NCBI GenBank assembly: GCA_964390055.1 | Contig: CAYMGQ010000010.1 | Span: 1-64,000 of the forward strand | Direction of reading: 5' to 3' | DNA length: 64,000 bases | DNA from: CAYMGQ01 sp964390055 | GTDB lineage: Bacteria > Bacillota > Clostridia > Peptostreptococcales > Natronincolaceae | Part shown: one piece after another, positions 34,832-44,849 of the stretch | How the letters are laid out: the number at the start of each line of letters is the position of its first letter | Position numbering within the stretch: position 1 is the stretch's first letter | The notes under the pieces: model-generated | The model's input: the letters and a program-made list of their open reading frames with translations, nothing else | The model's database searches: none | What the model was told of the DNA's origin: nothing | Program-made: the position numbers and the translations under genes

Positions 34832-35875
34832 CTAACTATCCAGTTCAACCTGACTTTCACTTTTTATATCAATTTTCCAGCCGGTTAGTTTAGCTGCTAA
34901 CCTTGCATTTTGTCCTTCCTTGCCTATAGCCAAAGATAGCTGATAATCGGGCACAATAACCTCAGCTGTTTTATCCTCGACATTTACCTCAGTTGAAATT
35001 ACCTTTGCAGGACTTAGGGAGCTTGATATAAACTCCTCAGGACTTTCACTAAATTTAATTATATCTATTTTTTCGCCCTTGAGTTCATCAACAATTGATT
35101 GAACCCGTGCTCCTTTAGGGCCAACACACGCCCCTACAGGATCTACATTTTCATCCCTAGAATCAACGGCAATTTTTGTCCTAGATCCGGCCTCACGGGA
35201 TATCCCCATAATTTCTACTACCCCATCGTGTATTTCTGGAACCTCCAACTCGAATAATCTTTTTATCAACCCCGGATGTGTTCTTGAGACCAATATCTGT
35301 GGTCCCTTAGGGGTATTCTTTACCTCTACTATGTAACATTTGATCCTATCACCGTGTTTATATTCATCATTAGCCATTTGCTCCGATGGACCTAAGATTG
35401 CTTCAGTTTTTCCCAAATTAATAAATACTGCCCCTCTAGCAAATCTGGATACGGTTCCTGTGATAATATCAGATTCTCTATTTACATATTCTTCATAGAC
35501 CACACCACGTTCAGCTTCCCTTATTCTCTGCACAACAACCTGCTTTGCCGTTTGGGCTGCAATTCTCCCAAAGTTTCTTGGTGTTACTCTTTTCTCAACA
35601 ATATCATCTAATTCATATTTTTTATCAATATCCTTTGCTTCATCTATGCTTATTTCTAATAGTTCATCCTCTACATCTTCTACAACCTTTTTTTGAGAAT
35701 ATACATTCACAGTGCCAGTATCCCTATTTACCTCTACTCGTACATTTTGTCTAGAACCAAAATTCCTTCTATAGCTAGAAATAAGAGCTGCCTCAATTGC
35801 TTCAATTAGAACATCCTTAGGAATGTTTTTATCTTTTTGTATTTGTTCAAGAGCCTCTACGAACTCAACATTCAT
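34832..35875 (-). CDS. nusA: Transcription termination/antitermination protein NusA
   Basis: RNA polymerase-binding elongation factor. 347 aa, the short Firmicute form without C-terminal acidic repeats. The N-terminal polymerase-binding domain (about 1-125) starts NVEFVEALEQIQKDKNI. An S1 domain follows (about 130-200: GTVSRFARGAVFINLG), then KH1 with DPVGACVGPKGARVQSI and KH2 with LAIGKEGQNARLAAKL. The first 16 codons of the longer frame are dropped because GGGGGT precedes the ATG at 35875 and the family begins there. Confidence 0.95.
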   Translation of the reverse strand: MNVEFVEALEQIQKDKNIPKDVLIEAIEAALISSYRRNFGSRQNVRVEVNRDTGTVNVYSQKKVVEDVEDELLEISIDEAKDIDKKYELDDIVEKRVTPRNFGRIAAQTAKQVVVQRIREAERGVVYEEYVNRESDIITGTVSRFARGAVFINLGKTEAILGPSEQMANDEYKHGDRIKCYIVEVKNTPKGPQILVSRTHPGLIKRLFELEVPEIHDGVVEIMGISREAGSRTKIAVDSRDENVDPVGACVGPKGARVQSIVDELKGEKIDIIKFSESPEEFISSSLSPAKVISTEVNVEDKTAEVIVPDYQLSLAIGKEGQNARLAAKLTGWKIDIKSESQVELDS

Positions 35876-35891
35876 TTTTCTTATATACCCC

Positions 35892-36356
35892 CTAAAATTT
35901 AATGGCGAGTCTGACAATTGCAACCTTTTTTCTTGGTAATTTTACCTTGTCGTCCCCTTCGCCTTTTAAAACAATAGTATCCTTATCAAATTCTATTAAC
36001 TCTCCCTCAAAATCCTTTTGCTTATCTATGGCTTGATATAATCTGACTTCTACTAACTCCCCTATGTGCCTTTTCAAGTCTCTATCATTTTTTAGAGGCC
36101 TATCAAGACCCGGGGATGAAACTTCTAGAAAGTAATTCTCTTTAATGGGATCAATTTCATCCAATTTATCGCTTAAAATTTCACTTACTTTTTGACAGTC
36201 ATCTAAAGTAATTCCACCGACCTTATCAAGAAAAACCCTTAAATACCTATGAGGGCCTTCCTTGGTGTATTCAATATCAACGAGTTCAAAATTTTCCTTT
36301 AATAAAATAGGATTTACCAGCTCCTCAACAATTCCTCTTATTGTAGTTTTCCCCAT
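35892..36356 (-). CDS. rimP: Ribosome maturation factor RimP
   Basis: A 154-aa 30S maturation protein. The N-terminal domain has ELVDIEYTKEGPHRYLRVFLDK and DDCQKVSEILSDKLDE. YFLEVSSPGLDRPLKNDRD is the strongest signature. An Sm-like C-terminal domain (about 88-154) follows. AGGAGGTC precedes two adjacent ATG codons; the second is better spaced. First gene of the operon that runs to ribF. No confident promoter was seen in 36360-36480. Confidence 0.93.
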   Translation of the reverse strand: MGKTTIRGIVEELVNPILLKENFELVDIEYTKEGPHRYLRVFLDKVGGITLDDCQKVSEILSDKLDEIDPIKENYFLEVSSPGLDRPLKNDRDLKRHIGELVEVRLYQAIDKQKDFEGELIEFDKDTIVLKGEGDDKVKLPRKKVAIVRLAIKF

Positions 36357-36481
36357 CATTTGACCTCCTAATCTTTATCCACTGATATTTTAATTCAATT
36401 TGTATTTTTTGTAGTAATTTCCGTTATTATTCTGTTTTTTATCTGTTTGGTTCTTTAATTAAAATATCATAAATAATAGGA

Positions 36482-36505
36482 AAGAGTGGGGGCACTCCCA
36501 CTCTT
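36482..36505 (-). terminator. Terminator-like hairpin after polC
   Basis: AAGAGTGGG (36482-36490) and CCCACTCTT (36497-36505) around a 6-base loop; the stem extends by GG/CC with a bulge. It lies about 60 bases beyond the polC stop. The following minus-strand sequence is T-rich but has no pure T-run. Confidence 0.6.
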
Positions 36506-36564
36506 CCGAATACTTTCCTATATTGTTAATTCGAGTATAACATAAAGTATCTACATGTGCAAGG

Positions 36565-39500
36565 TTAAAAGAATGATAGTTGATTTGTAGAAGGTAGCCC
36601 CTCAATACATCCGTGTTTCAACAAAGTTTCTATTACTGTCTTTGTTATTTTTGTTCTATTTTGCAAATCTTCGATAGACAGGAACTCTCCCTTTTTCCTC
36701 TCTCTTTCAATACTAGCTGCCGCATTTTGCCCCATACCTTGTAAAGATTTTAATGGTGGTAGCAGATTATTATTTTTTATTATAAACTTATCTGGATGAG
36801 ATTTATACAAATCTACAGCTAATATGTTAATCCCCCTAGCATACATTTCCCAAACTACCTCTAGTACGGTCAATAGATTTCTTTCTTTAGCTGTTGTGTC
36901 ATTTCCCTTACCTTCTAATTCATCTATCTTTTCAATTACCTTTTCCTTACCCTTTGCAACAATATCGATATCAAAATCCTCTGCCTTCATGGTAAAATAT
37001 GCAGCATAAAATGCTATTGGGTAATAGAGTTTGTAGTAGGCTATTCTAAAGGACATCATAACATAGGCTACTGCATGGGCTTTAGGAAACATATATTCGA
37101 TTTTTTTACAGGAATTGATATACCAATCTGGAACATTATTGTATCTCATCAACTCTTCCTCATCCTTTTTTAAGCCCTTGCCCCTTCTGACATTTTCCAT
37201 AATCTCAAAGGAGGTTTTGGAAGGTAGGCCCTTTAAAATAAGATAATTCATTATGTCATCTCTTGTGGAGATAACGTCCTTTAATTCAGCAGTATTGTCC
37301 CTTACTAGTCTCTGGGCATTATTAATCCAAACCCCTGTTCCATGTGATAGGCCACTTATCCTTACTAATTCAGCAAATGTTTTAGGATTAGTATCAAGTA
37401 GCATTTGTCGCACAAATCGAGTTCCAAATTCAGGTATCCCCAATGTTCCAACCTTACATTTAAACTTCTTGCAATTTATTTTTAGGGCCTTCGTTGAAGT
37501 GAATATACTCATGGTTGTTTCATCATCCATGGGTATATTTGTAGCCTTAAAACCTGTTATATCCTCTAACATTTTTATAATACTAGGTACATCATGGCCT
37601 AATATATCAAGTTTTAATAATCTACCTTCTATAGAATGATAATCAAAATGTGTGGTAATAACTCCAGAACTGCCATCATTTGCTGGATATTGTATCGGGG
37701 TAAATTCATGAATATCCCTATCTTCCGGAACAATAATTACACCCCCAGGATGCTGTCCCGAGGTTCTTCTTACTCCAGCACATCCTAATGTTAATCTATT
37801 GATTTCGGCTGAACTACAATCTATATCCTTTGCCTCCATATACTTCTTAACAAAACCATATGCAGTCTTATCCGCTATAGTCCCAATAGTACCAGCCCGA
37901 AATACCTTTCCCTCTCCAAAGAGTTCTTCTGTATACTTATGGGCTTCGGCCTGATATTCGCTGGCAAAATTTAAATCAATATCTGGCTCTTTGTTACCTT
38001 CAAAACCAAGGAATACTTCAAAGGGTATATCATGCCCCTCCTTAGTAAGCTGCATACCGCATTTAGGACAATTTTTATCCGGCAAATCAATGCCTGAACC
38101 ATACCGACCATCTGTTATAAACTCAGAATATTTGCAATCTCCACATATATAATGGGGTGGTAAAGGATTTACCTCTGTAATATCACTCATGGTAGCAGCG
38201 AATGAAGATCCCACAGATCCACGTGATCCAACTAGGTATCCATCCTTCAGTGATTTATCCACAAGTTTATGGGCTATAATATACATTACTGCATAACCAT
38301 TACCTACAATGGAGCTTACTTCCTTATCTAGTCTTTCCTTTACAATGGTAGGCAGGGCTTTGCCATATATTTTCTCAGCATTACTATAACATAATCTCTT
38401 AAATTCCTCTTCTGCCCCCTCTATCTGGGGTGGGAAGGTGCCATCTGGAATAGGGACAAGCCTTTGGATTCTATTATTTATAAGCTGGGTATTGTCTACC
38501 ACAACTTCATGGGCCCTGTTTTCTCCTAAGTAAGCAAATTCCTGTAACATTTCCTCCGTTGTTTTCAAGTATAGGGGTGCTTGATTATCAGCATCACTAT
38601 AACCCTGTCCAGCCATTAGAATCCTTCTATAATATTCATCATGCTTGTTTAAGAAGTGAACATCTCCCGTAGCAACAACTGGTATATTTAATTTATCTCC
38701 AATTTTAACGATTTTAATATTTATATTTTTTAAGTCCTCATATCCCCTTAATAGTCCCTTATCAATCAAAAATTCATTGTTTTCTAGGGGTTGTATTTCA
38801 AGATAATCATAATATTTAGCAATGTTCTCAATGTAATCATCAGGTAAGTTACTCAGTATGGCCTGGTATAATTCGCCTGCCTGGCAGGCTGATCCAATAA
38901 GAATACCTTCCCTGTATTTATTTAATAGGCTTCTAGGTATACGTGGATTTTTGTAAAAAAAATTAATATGTGACTGAGAGACAATATTATATAGGTTTTG
39001 CAACCCTTTTTTGTTCTTTGCCAGAAGTATAACATGATAAGAATTAAGTTTTTTAAAATCAACCTTGCTAGTAAGTAATAAGTTAATGTCTTGTAATGTA
39101 TTAATTCCTTGTTTGCTCATTAGCTCAATAAATTTTAAAAAAATCTTTGCTGTAGCTCTGGCATCATCCATTGCCCTGTGGTGGTTTTCTAGGCTAATAT
39201 TCAATTCCCTAGCAATAACGTTTAATCTATGCCTTCTTAGTTTTTTTAGTAGTATTCTTGACAATTTTAAGGTATCCACTACCCTATTTGTAATTTTATA
39301 ATTAATCTTCTTGGCATTTTCCCTTAAAAATCCAAGATCAAAATCTGCATTATGAGCAACTAGGCAGGCATTAGCAACAAACTCAAAGAATTTTGGCAAT
39401 ACCTCCTCAATTCTGGGAGCATTCCTTACCATATTATTTGAAATTCCTGTTAATTCTGTTATTTTAGTGGGTATATCTATCCCGGGATTAACTAGAGTTG

Positions 39501-40851
39501 AAAAGCTATCAACAATTTGTTGATTTTTAACCCTGACAGCTCCTATTTCTGTAATCCTATCATATAAATTTGATAGTCCCGTTGTTTCAATATCCACAAC
39601 GACATATTCATCATTAAATGAATAAGTATCATCCCCTGCTTCAACTATTTTTTCAACATCATCTACTAAATATCCCTCCAGACCATAAATTACCTTAATA
39701 TCGTGTTTTTTACTTGCCAGCATGGCTTCAGGATAGGCCTGGACAACACCATGATCTGTTATAGCGATGGCTTCATGTCCCCAATCAGCTGCCTTCTCAA
39801 TAAGGTCAGATGTTTTAGATACACCATCCATTGATGACATTTGTGTATGTAAATGTAATTCTATTCTTTTTTTAGATGACAAATCCCCTTTTTCCTCTTT
39901 TGGTATATATAATATATCAGAAGCTATTATAACACTTTCTTTTAGAAACTTATCAAATGTAACCTTACCTCTCACCCTTAACCTATCTCCTAAAGATATT
40001 TCCTGAGTGGAATTTCTTTTTCTCTGGAAAATCTTGACTGTGGCAGAATTAGTATAATCAGTTATTTGCAATATTATTAGTTTGCTTCCATTCCTCAGTT
40101 CTCTTTTATTTAAAGAAAAAACTTCCCCTTCTATCACCATATGTTCAAATTCACTAATATTTTCATATAATGGAATGGGCTCTTCCTTTATCCTTCTTCC
40201 ATACAATATGGTAGGAGTTTGATTTGCATGGTGCTTATTATTGCCCCCATCTTTACCTTGTTGGGAAAATCCTTTCATAATTTCTCTCATCAAGTGACTC
40301 TCCGCCTTTGACTTCTCTTGCTCATAGTCCTGCAAATTAAATGTATCATCGGCTTTAGCTACAAGTTTACATTTTAAATTTATATTAAAATATTGCTTGA
40401 AATATTTTGTTATCTTTTTCTCTACCTTTTTTTCCTGGACCTTTTTCATCAGAATAGGCTCATCTATCATAATGTTTAACGTGTTATTCTTATATCTCCA
40501 CTCTATATTGTCCTCTATTGATGTTATAGATGGTGCCCTGTTTCTAATAATAAATAGTATATTGTCCCAATTTAAACTAATTAAATCATTGGTATTTGTA
40601 TAATCCAAATTATAGTATATGTTCATTTCAATATCCGATATTTTTTTAAATCTCCCCTTGAAATTTTCAACAAAGTCTATTAATTCGCCTTGATTTATAA
40701 TTGTCTTGGAATTTAAATCCATCACTAATTGATTTTCATTTTTGAGCAGTCTCACCCGATCCACATAAACATTATTAAAATTAGAACTAGTTACAAGATC
40801 CAAGTTTTCTGCAAATTTAGATAAACTCAGTTTATCTGCCAAAGCTCCCAT
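36565..40851 (-). CDS. polC: DNA polymerase III alpha subunit, PolC type
   Basis: Main replicative polymerase of low-GC Gram-positives. 1428 aa, full length. Seen in order: N-terminal domains, an OB-fold (about 230-320), a PHP domain split by the exonuclease (HLHTQMSSMDG near 333 and ITDHGV), and the DEDDh 3'-5' exonuclease (VVDIETTGL near 420, VAHNADFDLGFL near 500, HHRAMDDARAT near 557). A zinc finger (CGDCKYSEF and CPKCG, near 935-965) and the catalytic aspartates in EPDIDLNFASEY near 985 follow. TSGQHPGGVIIVP and MFPKAHAVAYVMMSFRIAYYK lie in the fingers and thumb. GGGGGAG precedes the ATG. Placed between isoprenoid/envelope genes and rimP as in Bacillus; proS is absent. Confidence 0.97.
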   Translation of the reverse strand: MGALADKLSLSKFAENLDLVTSSNFNNVYVDRVRLLKNENQLVMDLNSKTIINQGELIDFVENFKGRFKKISDIEMNIYYNLDYTNTNDLISLNWDNILFIIRNRAPSITSIEDNIEWRYKNNTLNIMIDEPILMKKVQEKKVEKKITKYFKQYFNINLKCKLVAKADDTFNLQDYEQEKSKAESHLMREIMKGFSQQGKDGGNNKHHANQTPTILYGRRIKEEPIPLYENISEFEHMVIEGEVFSLNKRELRNGSKLIILQITDYTNSATVKIFQRKRNSTQEISLGDRLRVRGKVTFDKFLKESVIIASDILYIPKEEKGDLSSKKRIELHLHTQMSSMDGVSKTSDLIEKAADWGHEAIAITDHGVVQAYPEAMLASKKHDIKVIYGLEGYLVDDVEKIVEAGDDTYSFNDEYVVVDIETTGLSNLYDRITEIGAVRVKNQQIVDSFSTLVNPGIDIPTKITELTGISNNMVRNAPRIEEVLPKFFEFVANACLVAHNADFDLGFLRENAKKINYKITNRVVDTLKLSRILLKKLRRHRLNVIARELNISLENHHRAMDDARATAKIFLKFIELMSKQGINTLQDINLLLTSKVDFKKLNSYHVILLAKNKKGLQNLYNIVSQSHINFFYKNPRIPRSLLNKYREGILIGSACQAGELYQAILSNLPDDYIENIAKYYDYLEIQPLENNEFLIDKGLLRGYEDLKNINIKIVKIGDKLNIPVVATGDVHFLNKHDEYYRRILMAGQGYSDADNQAPLYLKTTEEMLQEFAYLGENRAHEVVVDNTQLINNRIQRLVPIPDGTFPPQIEGAEEEFKRLCYSNAEKIYGKALPTIVKERLDKEVSSIVGNGYAVMYIIAHKLVDKSLKDGYLVGSRGSVGSSFAATMSDITEVNPLPPHYICGDCKYSEFITDGRYGSGIDLPDKNCPKCGMQLTKEGHDIPFEVFLGFEGNKEPDIDLNFASEYQAEAHKYTEELFGEGKVFRAGTIGTIADKTAYGFVKKYMEAKDIDCSSAEINRLTLGCAGVRRTSGQHPGGVIIVPEDRDIHEFTPIQYPANDGSSGVITTHFDYHSIEGRLLKLDILGHDVPSIIKMLEDITGFKATNIPMDDETTMSIFTSTKALKINCKKFKCKVGTLGIPEFGTRFVRQMLLDTNPKTFAELVRISGLSHGTGVWINNAQRLVRDNTAELKDVISTRDDIMNYLILKGLPSKTSFEIMENVRRGKGLKKDEEELMRYNNVPDWYINSCKKIEYMFPKAHAVAYVMMSFRIAYYKLYYPIAFYAAYFTMKAEDFDIDIVAKGKEKVIEKIDELEGKGNDTTAKERNLLTVLEVVWEMYARGINILAVDLYKSHPDKFIIKNNNLLPPLKSLQGMGQNAAASIERERKKGEFLSIEDLQNRTKITKTVIETLLKHGCIEGLPSTNQLSFF

Positions 40852-40902
40852 TTAGCTCCCCCTGTTCTAATTAAACAAAAACATATAGTGCTTTTTAAGT
40901 TT

Positions 40903-41532
40903 TTAATTTATCCAATATTTTAGTATGTCTTTATACATCATTATCCTATGTGATAATCCCTGCCGGAGACCCCATTTTTCCTCCTTCATTATATGAGTTA
41001 TATTGTCTAGGTTAACTATTTCATATTTTATCTTATTCCTTTTCATATAATCTGAAATAGCCATCTCCATATTGAAACCTTTCATATCTAATCCTTTAAT
41101 ATCATCCACTAAGGTCCTTCTGAATGCCCTTTGGCCTGTTAAATTAGGGGCAATTCTCTGGGCCAAATCGGTTATTAATCTCCCAGACTGAAAAACACCT
41201 ATCGTCATTTCTATATCTTTACGATATAAAGGTGATAATAGATTCCTTATATGTCTTGGTGTTAGCCCAACTAAGTCAGCATCTAACAAAAGTATAAGTC
41301 TCCCCCTACAATGACCTAATCCTTCCCTTACAGCCCCGGCCTTACCAATGTTGTTAGGAAGCCTTATTAGATTAACTCTATGGTAGTTGTCAACTATTTT
41401 TGATAAATTATCTCTTGATCCATCATCTACCACTATAATTTCCGAAACAAACGGGGATTCTGTTAAGGGGTCTAATACCCTGGCAATTCTAGTCTCCTCA
41501 TTATAAGCTGGTACAATCACAGAAACTTCCAT
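40903..41532 (-). CDS. Family 2 glycosyltransferase
   Basis: A 209-aa GT-A glycosyltransferase: VSVIVPAYNEETRIA at the start, IIVVDDGSRDN (nucleotide site) near 38, NIGKAGAVREGL, and LLLDADLVGL (DxD metal site) near 83. No membrane helix is visible, unlike dolichyl/undecaprenyl-phosphate glycosyltransferases such as GtrB. The closest style is the DPM1/glucosyl-3-phosphoglycerate synthase-like group; donor and acceptor are unknown. AAAGGG is placed before the ATG at 41532; a GTG seven codons upstream overlaps the ispG stop. It sits between ispG and polC, where Bacillus has no such gene. Confidence 0.82.
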   Translation of the reverse strand: MEVSVIVPAYNEETRIARVLDPLTESPFVSEIIVVDDGSRDNLSKIVDNYHRVNLIRLPNNIGKAGAVREGLGHCRGRLILLLDADLVGLTPRHIRNLLSPLYRKDIEMTIGVFQSGRLITDLAQRIAPNLTGQRAFRRTLVDDIKGLDMKGFNMEMAISDYMKRNKIKYEIVNLDNITHIMKEEKWGLRQGLSHRIMMYKDILKYWIN

Positions 41533-41549
41533 AAAACTGCACCCTTTTA

Positions 41550-42617
41550 TCACATATTTTTAATTTCCTCCAACAGTATTTCTATAATATCAGCTTCGGC
41601 CACCCTTTTAACAATTTGCCCCTTTTTAAAGAGAAGCGCGGACCCAACTCCGCCAGCAATTCCTATATCTGCATCCTTTGCTTCCCCGGGTCCATTTACT
41701 GCACAACCCATTATTGCAACCTTTAAGGGTTTTTTAATGTTTTTTATTTCCTTTTCAATCCTGTTAGCCAAGTGCATCAGATCAATTTGACATCTACCGC
41801 AAGTCGGGCAAGAAATTAAGGTAATTTCGTCTTTTATAAGTCCAAGGGACCTAAGTATTTCTTTACCCACCCTAACCTCTTCAACAGGATCACCCGTTAA
41901 AGAAACCCTGATAGTATCACCAATACCCTCAAGTAAAAGTGCTCCAATTCCTATAGCTGATTTTATTGTTCCCCCCCAAATTGTCCCCGCTTCAGTTATT
42001 CCCAAGTGGAGGGGATAATCCACCTTATCGGCAATCTTTTTATAGGCATCTACAGTCAATTGTATATCACTAGCCTTTAATGATATAACTGTATTATAAA
42101 ATTCCAACTCCTCCAATATAGCAATATGAGATAATGCACTTTCCACCATGGCATCAGACGTAGGTCTCCCATACTTATCTAAAAGTCTTTTTTCAAGGGA
42201 ACCAGCATTAACACCCACCCGTATTTTAAGATTTTTTTCCTTAGCCATTTTTACTATTGTTTTTACCCTATTCTTATCACCTATATTACCTGGATTTAAT
42301 CTAAGACCATCAACACCCCTTTTAATTGCCTCTAGAGCAAGACGGTAGTCAAAATGTATATCAGCAATAATTGGTATGGTAGTTCTTTCCTTGATAGCAG
42401 ATAAAGATTTAGCTGCATTTAAATCCGGTACAGCTAATCTTACAATGTCACAACCATTCTCTACCAAGGCATTTATTTGCTTAACAGTTGCCTCTACATC
42501 TCTTGTATCTGTAGTTGTCATGGATTGTATAGATATATCATGTGTCCCGCCTATATATATATTTCCACAAGATACTACTTTAGTATTTTTTTCATTATTA
42601 ATCACCTTATTTAACAC
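41550..42617 (-). CDS. ispG: 4-hydroxy-3-methylbut-2-en-1-yl diphosphate synthase
   Basis: Iron-sulfur enzyme of the MEP pathway converting MEcPP to HMBPP. 355 aa, two-domain bacterial form. The TIM barrel has SIQSMTTTDTRDV and IIADIHFDYRLAL. The C-terminal cluster domain has SCPTCGRCQ and IMGCAVNGPGEAKDADIG with the 4Fe-4S cysteines. The GTG start at 42617 is close to AAGGAT; another GTG four codons in is possible. It starts 5 bases after rseP, in the dxr-rseP-ispG order found in many Clostridia. Confidence 0.95.
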   Translation of the reverse strand: MLNKVINNEKNTKVVSCGNIYIGGTHDISIQSMTTTDTRDVEATVKQINALVENGCDIVRLAVPDLNAAKSLSAIKERTTIPIIADIHFDYRLALEAIKRGVDGLRLNPGNIGDKNRVKTIVKMAKEKNLKIRVGVNAGSLEKRLLDKYGRPTSDAMVESALSHIAILEELEFYNTVISLKASDIQLTVDAYKKIADKVDYPLHLGITEAGTIWGGTIKSAIGIGALLLEGIGDTIRVSLTGDPVEEVRVGKEILRSLGLIKDEITLISCPTCGRCQIDLMHLANRIEKEIKNIKKPLKVAIMGCAVNGPGEAKDADIGIAGGVGSALLFKKGQIVKRVAEADIIEILLEEIKNM

Positions 42618-42622
42618 ATCCT

Positions 42623-43618
42623 TTAAAAAAATGCTAGAATGTCTTTATATGTTACAATAATCATCATTAACATCAGAAGTGCCAATCCAACCATGTGTAT
42701 AAAGGCTTCCCTTTCTGGGTTCACTGGACTACCTTTTATTAGCTCAAATAGTAAGAATAAGATTCTACTGCCATCTAAGGCAGGAATAGGTAGCAGATTA
42801 ATAAAGCCTAAATTTACACTAATTAGGCCAGCCAATAATATAACATTATATATTCCATGGCTACTAGCCTCACCAAATAAGCTAATGATACCCACTGGCC
42901 CAACTATTTCAGCTCCATTACTTTGTTTAGTTATTAGACCCTTAAAAAAAGAAAACATTTCAACTATAATCGTTTTTATCTGCACAAATCCTCCTTGTAA
43001 AGCCATTGGGAAGGATTTATTTGTATGAGGAATAATACCAATTACGTACCTATTATCACTTTCATTCAACCGAGGTATAACCGTCTTATCAAGGCTAGCA
43101 TTATTTCTCAATAAAGTTAATTTTAATTCCTCACCCTCGGAATTATTTATAATATTAAGTAACTGATCCCAGTCTTCTATTTCAATATCATTCACTCCGA
43201 TAATTTGGTCATTTTCTCTAATTCCCACAGATTCAGCAGGAGAATTCTCTATTATTTCATCTATTGTTGTAGTAGGAATTCCCGTCAAATTATAAAAAAC
43301 AATGGTAAACAAAATAAGAGCTAGGACGAAATTCATAAAGGCTCCTGCGAAAACAACCGCAATTCTTTCTCCAACAGATTTCTTACTAAAACTCCTTTTG
43401 TCATCGGAAACTTCATCCTCCCCCTCCATTTTTACATACCCACCTAGAGGAAGTAGCCTAATTGAATAGTCTGTTTCTCCCCTTGTATATTTAAATAATC
43501 TAGGCCCCATTCCAATCGCAAACTCATGTACCTTAATACCAACAAATTTAGCAACACTAAAATGCCCTAATTCATGAAAAAATACTATCAGACCAAATAC
43601 CAAAATTGCTACTATCAT
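42623..43618 (-). CDS. rseP: Site-2 intramembrane metalloprotease RseP/RasP
   Basis: A 331-aa membrane zinc protease that cleaves anti-sigma factors, signal-peptide remnants and cell-division proteins. HELGH near 15-19 in the first membrane helix gives the zinc histidines. One PDZ domain (about 118-195) includes GIRENDQIIGVNDIEIEDWD. The third zinc ligand is in NLLPIPALDGSRI near 277, and the last helix follows. GGATGG lies before the ATG. Located between dxr and ispG. Confidence 0.94.
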   Translation of the reverse strand: MIVAILVFGLIVFFHELGHFSVAKFVGIKVHEFAIGMGPRLFKYTRGETDYSIRLLPLGGYVKMEGEDEVSDDKRSFSKKSVGERIAVVFAGAFMNFVLALILFTIVFYNLTGIPTTTIDEIIENSPAESVGIRENDQIIGVNDIEIEDWDQLLNIINNSEGEELKLTLLRNNASLDKTVIPRLNESDNRYVIGIIPHTNKSFPMALQGGFVQIKTIIVEMFSFFKGLITKQSNGAEIVGPVGIISLFGEASSHGIYNVILLAGLISVNLGFINLLPIPALDGSRILFLLFELIKGSPVNPEREAFIHMVGLALLMLMMIIVTYKDILAFF

Positions 43619-43630
43619 CCTAACACCATC

Positions 43631-44776
43631 CTAATCTAATTCATGGGTTAATTGATCCTTTACCCATTTTTCAGTCTTTATTAATTCCTCAACATTGTTA
43701 TATTCAAAAGCCTCGTGTTTATACATTATTTTTTCTATATTTTTTGATATATCATAAAATTTTATTCGACCCTGTAAATAATAGCCTACCAATATTTCAT
43801 TAGCAATGTTTAATACGCAGGGCATTGTACCTCCTATTTTAATAGCCTGGTATGCTAGATCTAGGCATGGAAACCTACGAATATCCGGCTTTTCGAAGGT
43901 TAAATTATTATGTTTTATAAAATCTAATTTAGTAACATTTCCCTTAATCCTATTAGGATAGGATAGACCATATTGGATAGGAAGTTTCATATCGGGTTCA
44001 CCCAACTGTGCAATAATTGAATTATCCCTAAACTCCACCATAGAATGGATAATGCTTTGTGGATGAACAACAACCTCAATATTTTCAGCTTCAATATCAA
44101 ACAACCATTTTGCCTCTATAACCTCTAAGCCCTTATTCATTAAGCTAGCAGAATCAATTGAAATTTTTTGTCCCATATTCCAATTTGGATGTTTTAAAGC
44201 CTCTTTAAAACTAGCAGCCGCTATTTTATCATAGTCCCATTTTCTAAAGGGCCCTCCTGATGCAGTCAAAATAATCTTATTTATATCTTCTTTTTTCTCC
44301 CCTTGCAGACATTGGAATATAGCAGAATGCTCACTATCTATAGGTATAATATTTACATCTCTTTCCTTGCATATCCCCATAACCAAGTCCCCACCGGCAA
44401 CTAGGGTCTCTTTATTTGCCAAGGCTACATCCTTCCCGGCCTCTAAAGCAGCAACTGTCGGTAATAAACCTATGCTTCCAACTACGGAATTTAATATAAG
44501 GTCTGCATCTTTGTGGCTTGCAAGATCTAATAAACCCTCCATGCCCATTACTATTTTTGTATTTGATACAAGCCTAGATTTTAATATCTCACCTTTTTCC
44601 TTATTAAAAACCGCAACGATTTTTGGTTGGTATTTAATTATTTGTGATTCCAACTCATCTATACTTGTCATAGCAGCCAATCCAACTATTTCAAATCGAT
44701 CCCTGTGCTCTTCAACTACCTCTAGTGCCTGCTTACCTATAGAACCCGTTGAACCCAATATACATATTTTTTTCAT
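43631..44776 (-). CDS. dxr: 1-deoxy-D-xylulose-5-phosphate reductoisomerase
   Basis: First committed step of the MEP pathway, NADPH-dependent. 381 aa. The NADPH site ILGSTGSIGKQALEVV is at the N-terminus, ANKETLVAGG near 122, and metal/substrate residues in PIDSEHSAIFQCLQG near 148 and TASGGPFR near 175. A HPNWNMGQKISIDSASLMNKGLE-like block near 200 and the C-terminal helical domain follow. It is 12 bases upstream of rseP. Confidence 0.96.
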   Translation of the reverse strand: MKKICILGSTGSIGKQALEVVEEHRDRFEIVGLAAMTSIDELESQIIKYQPKIVAVFNKEKGEILKSRLVSNTKIVMGMEGLLDLASHKDADLILNSVVGSIGLLPTVAALEAGKDVALANKETLVAGGDLVMGICKERDVNIIPIDSEHSAIFQCLQGEKKEDINKIILTASGGPFRKWDYDKIAAASFKEALKHPNWNMGQKISIDSASLMNKGLEVIEAKWLFDIEAENIEVVVHPQSIIHSMVEFRDNSIIAQLGEPDMKLPIQYGLSYPNRIKGNVTKLDFIKHNNLTFEKPDIRRFPCLDLAYQAIKIGGTMPCVLNIANEILVGYYLQGRIKFYDISKNIEKIMYKHEAFEYNNVEELIKTEKWVKDQLTHELD

Positions 44777-44849
44777 ATTTCCTCCTTGGTCCTCCCCTTA
44801 CATTTTTGCTGATGTAATAATTGTATTTTTAATTCATAGCAATTTTTAG

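Noticed and set aside
44367..44849. 160-codon plus-strand open frame
   Set aside because: Antisense to dxr and its upstream gap; no recognisable domain.
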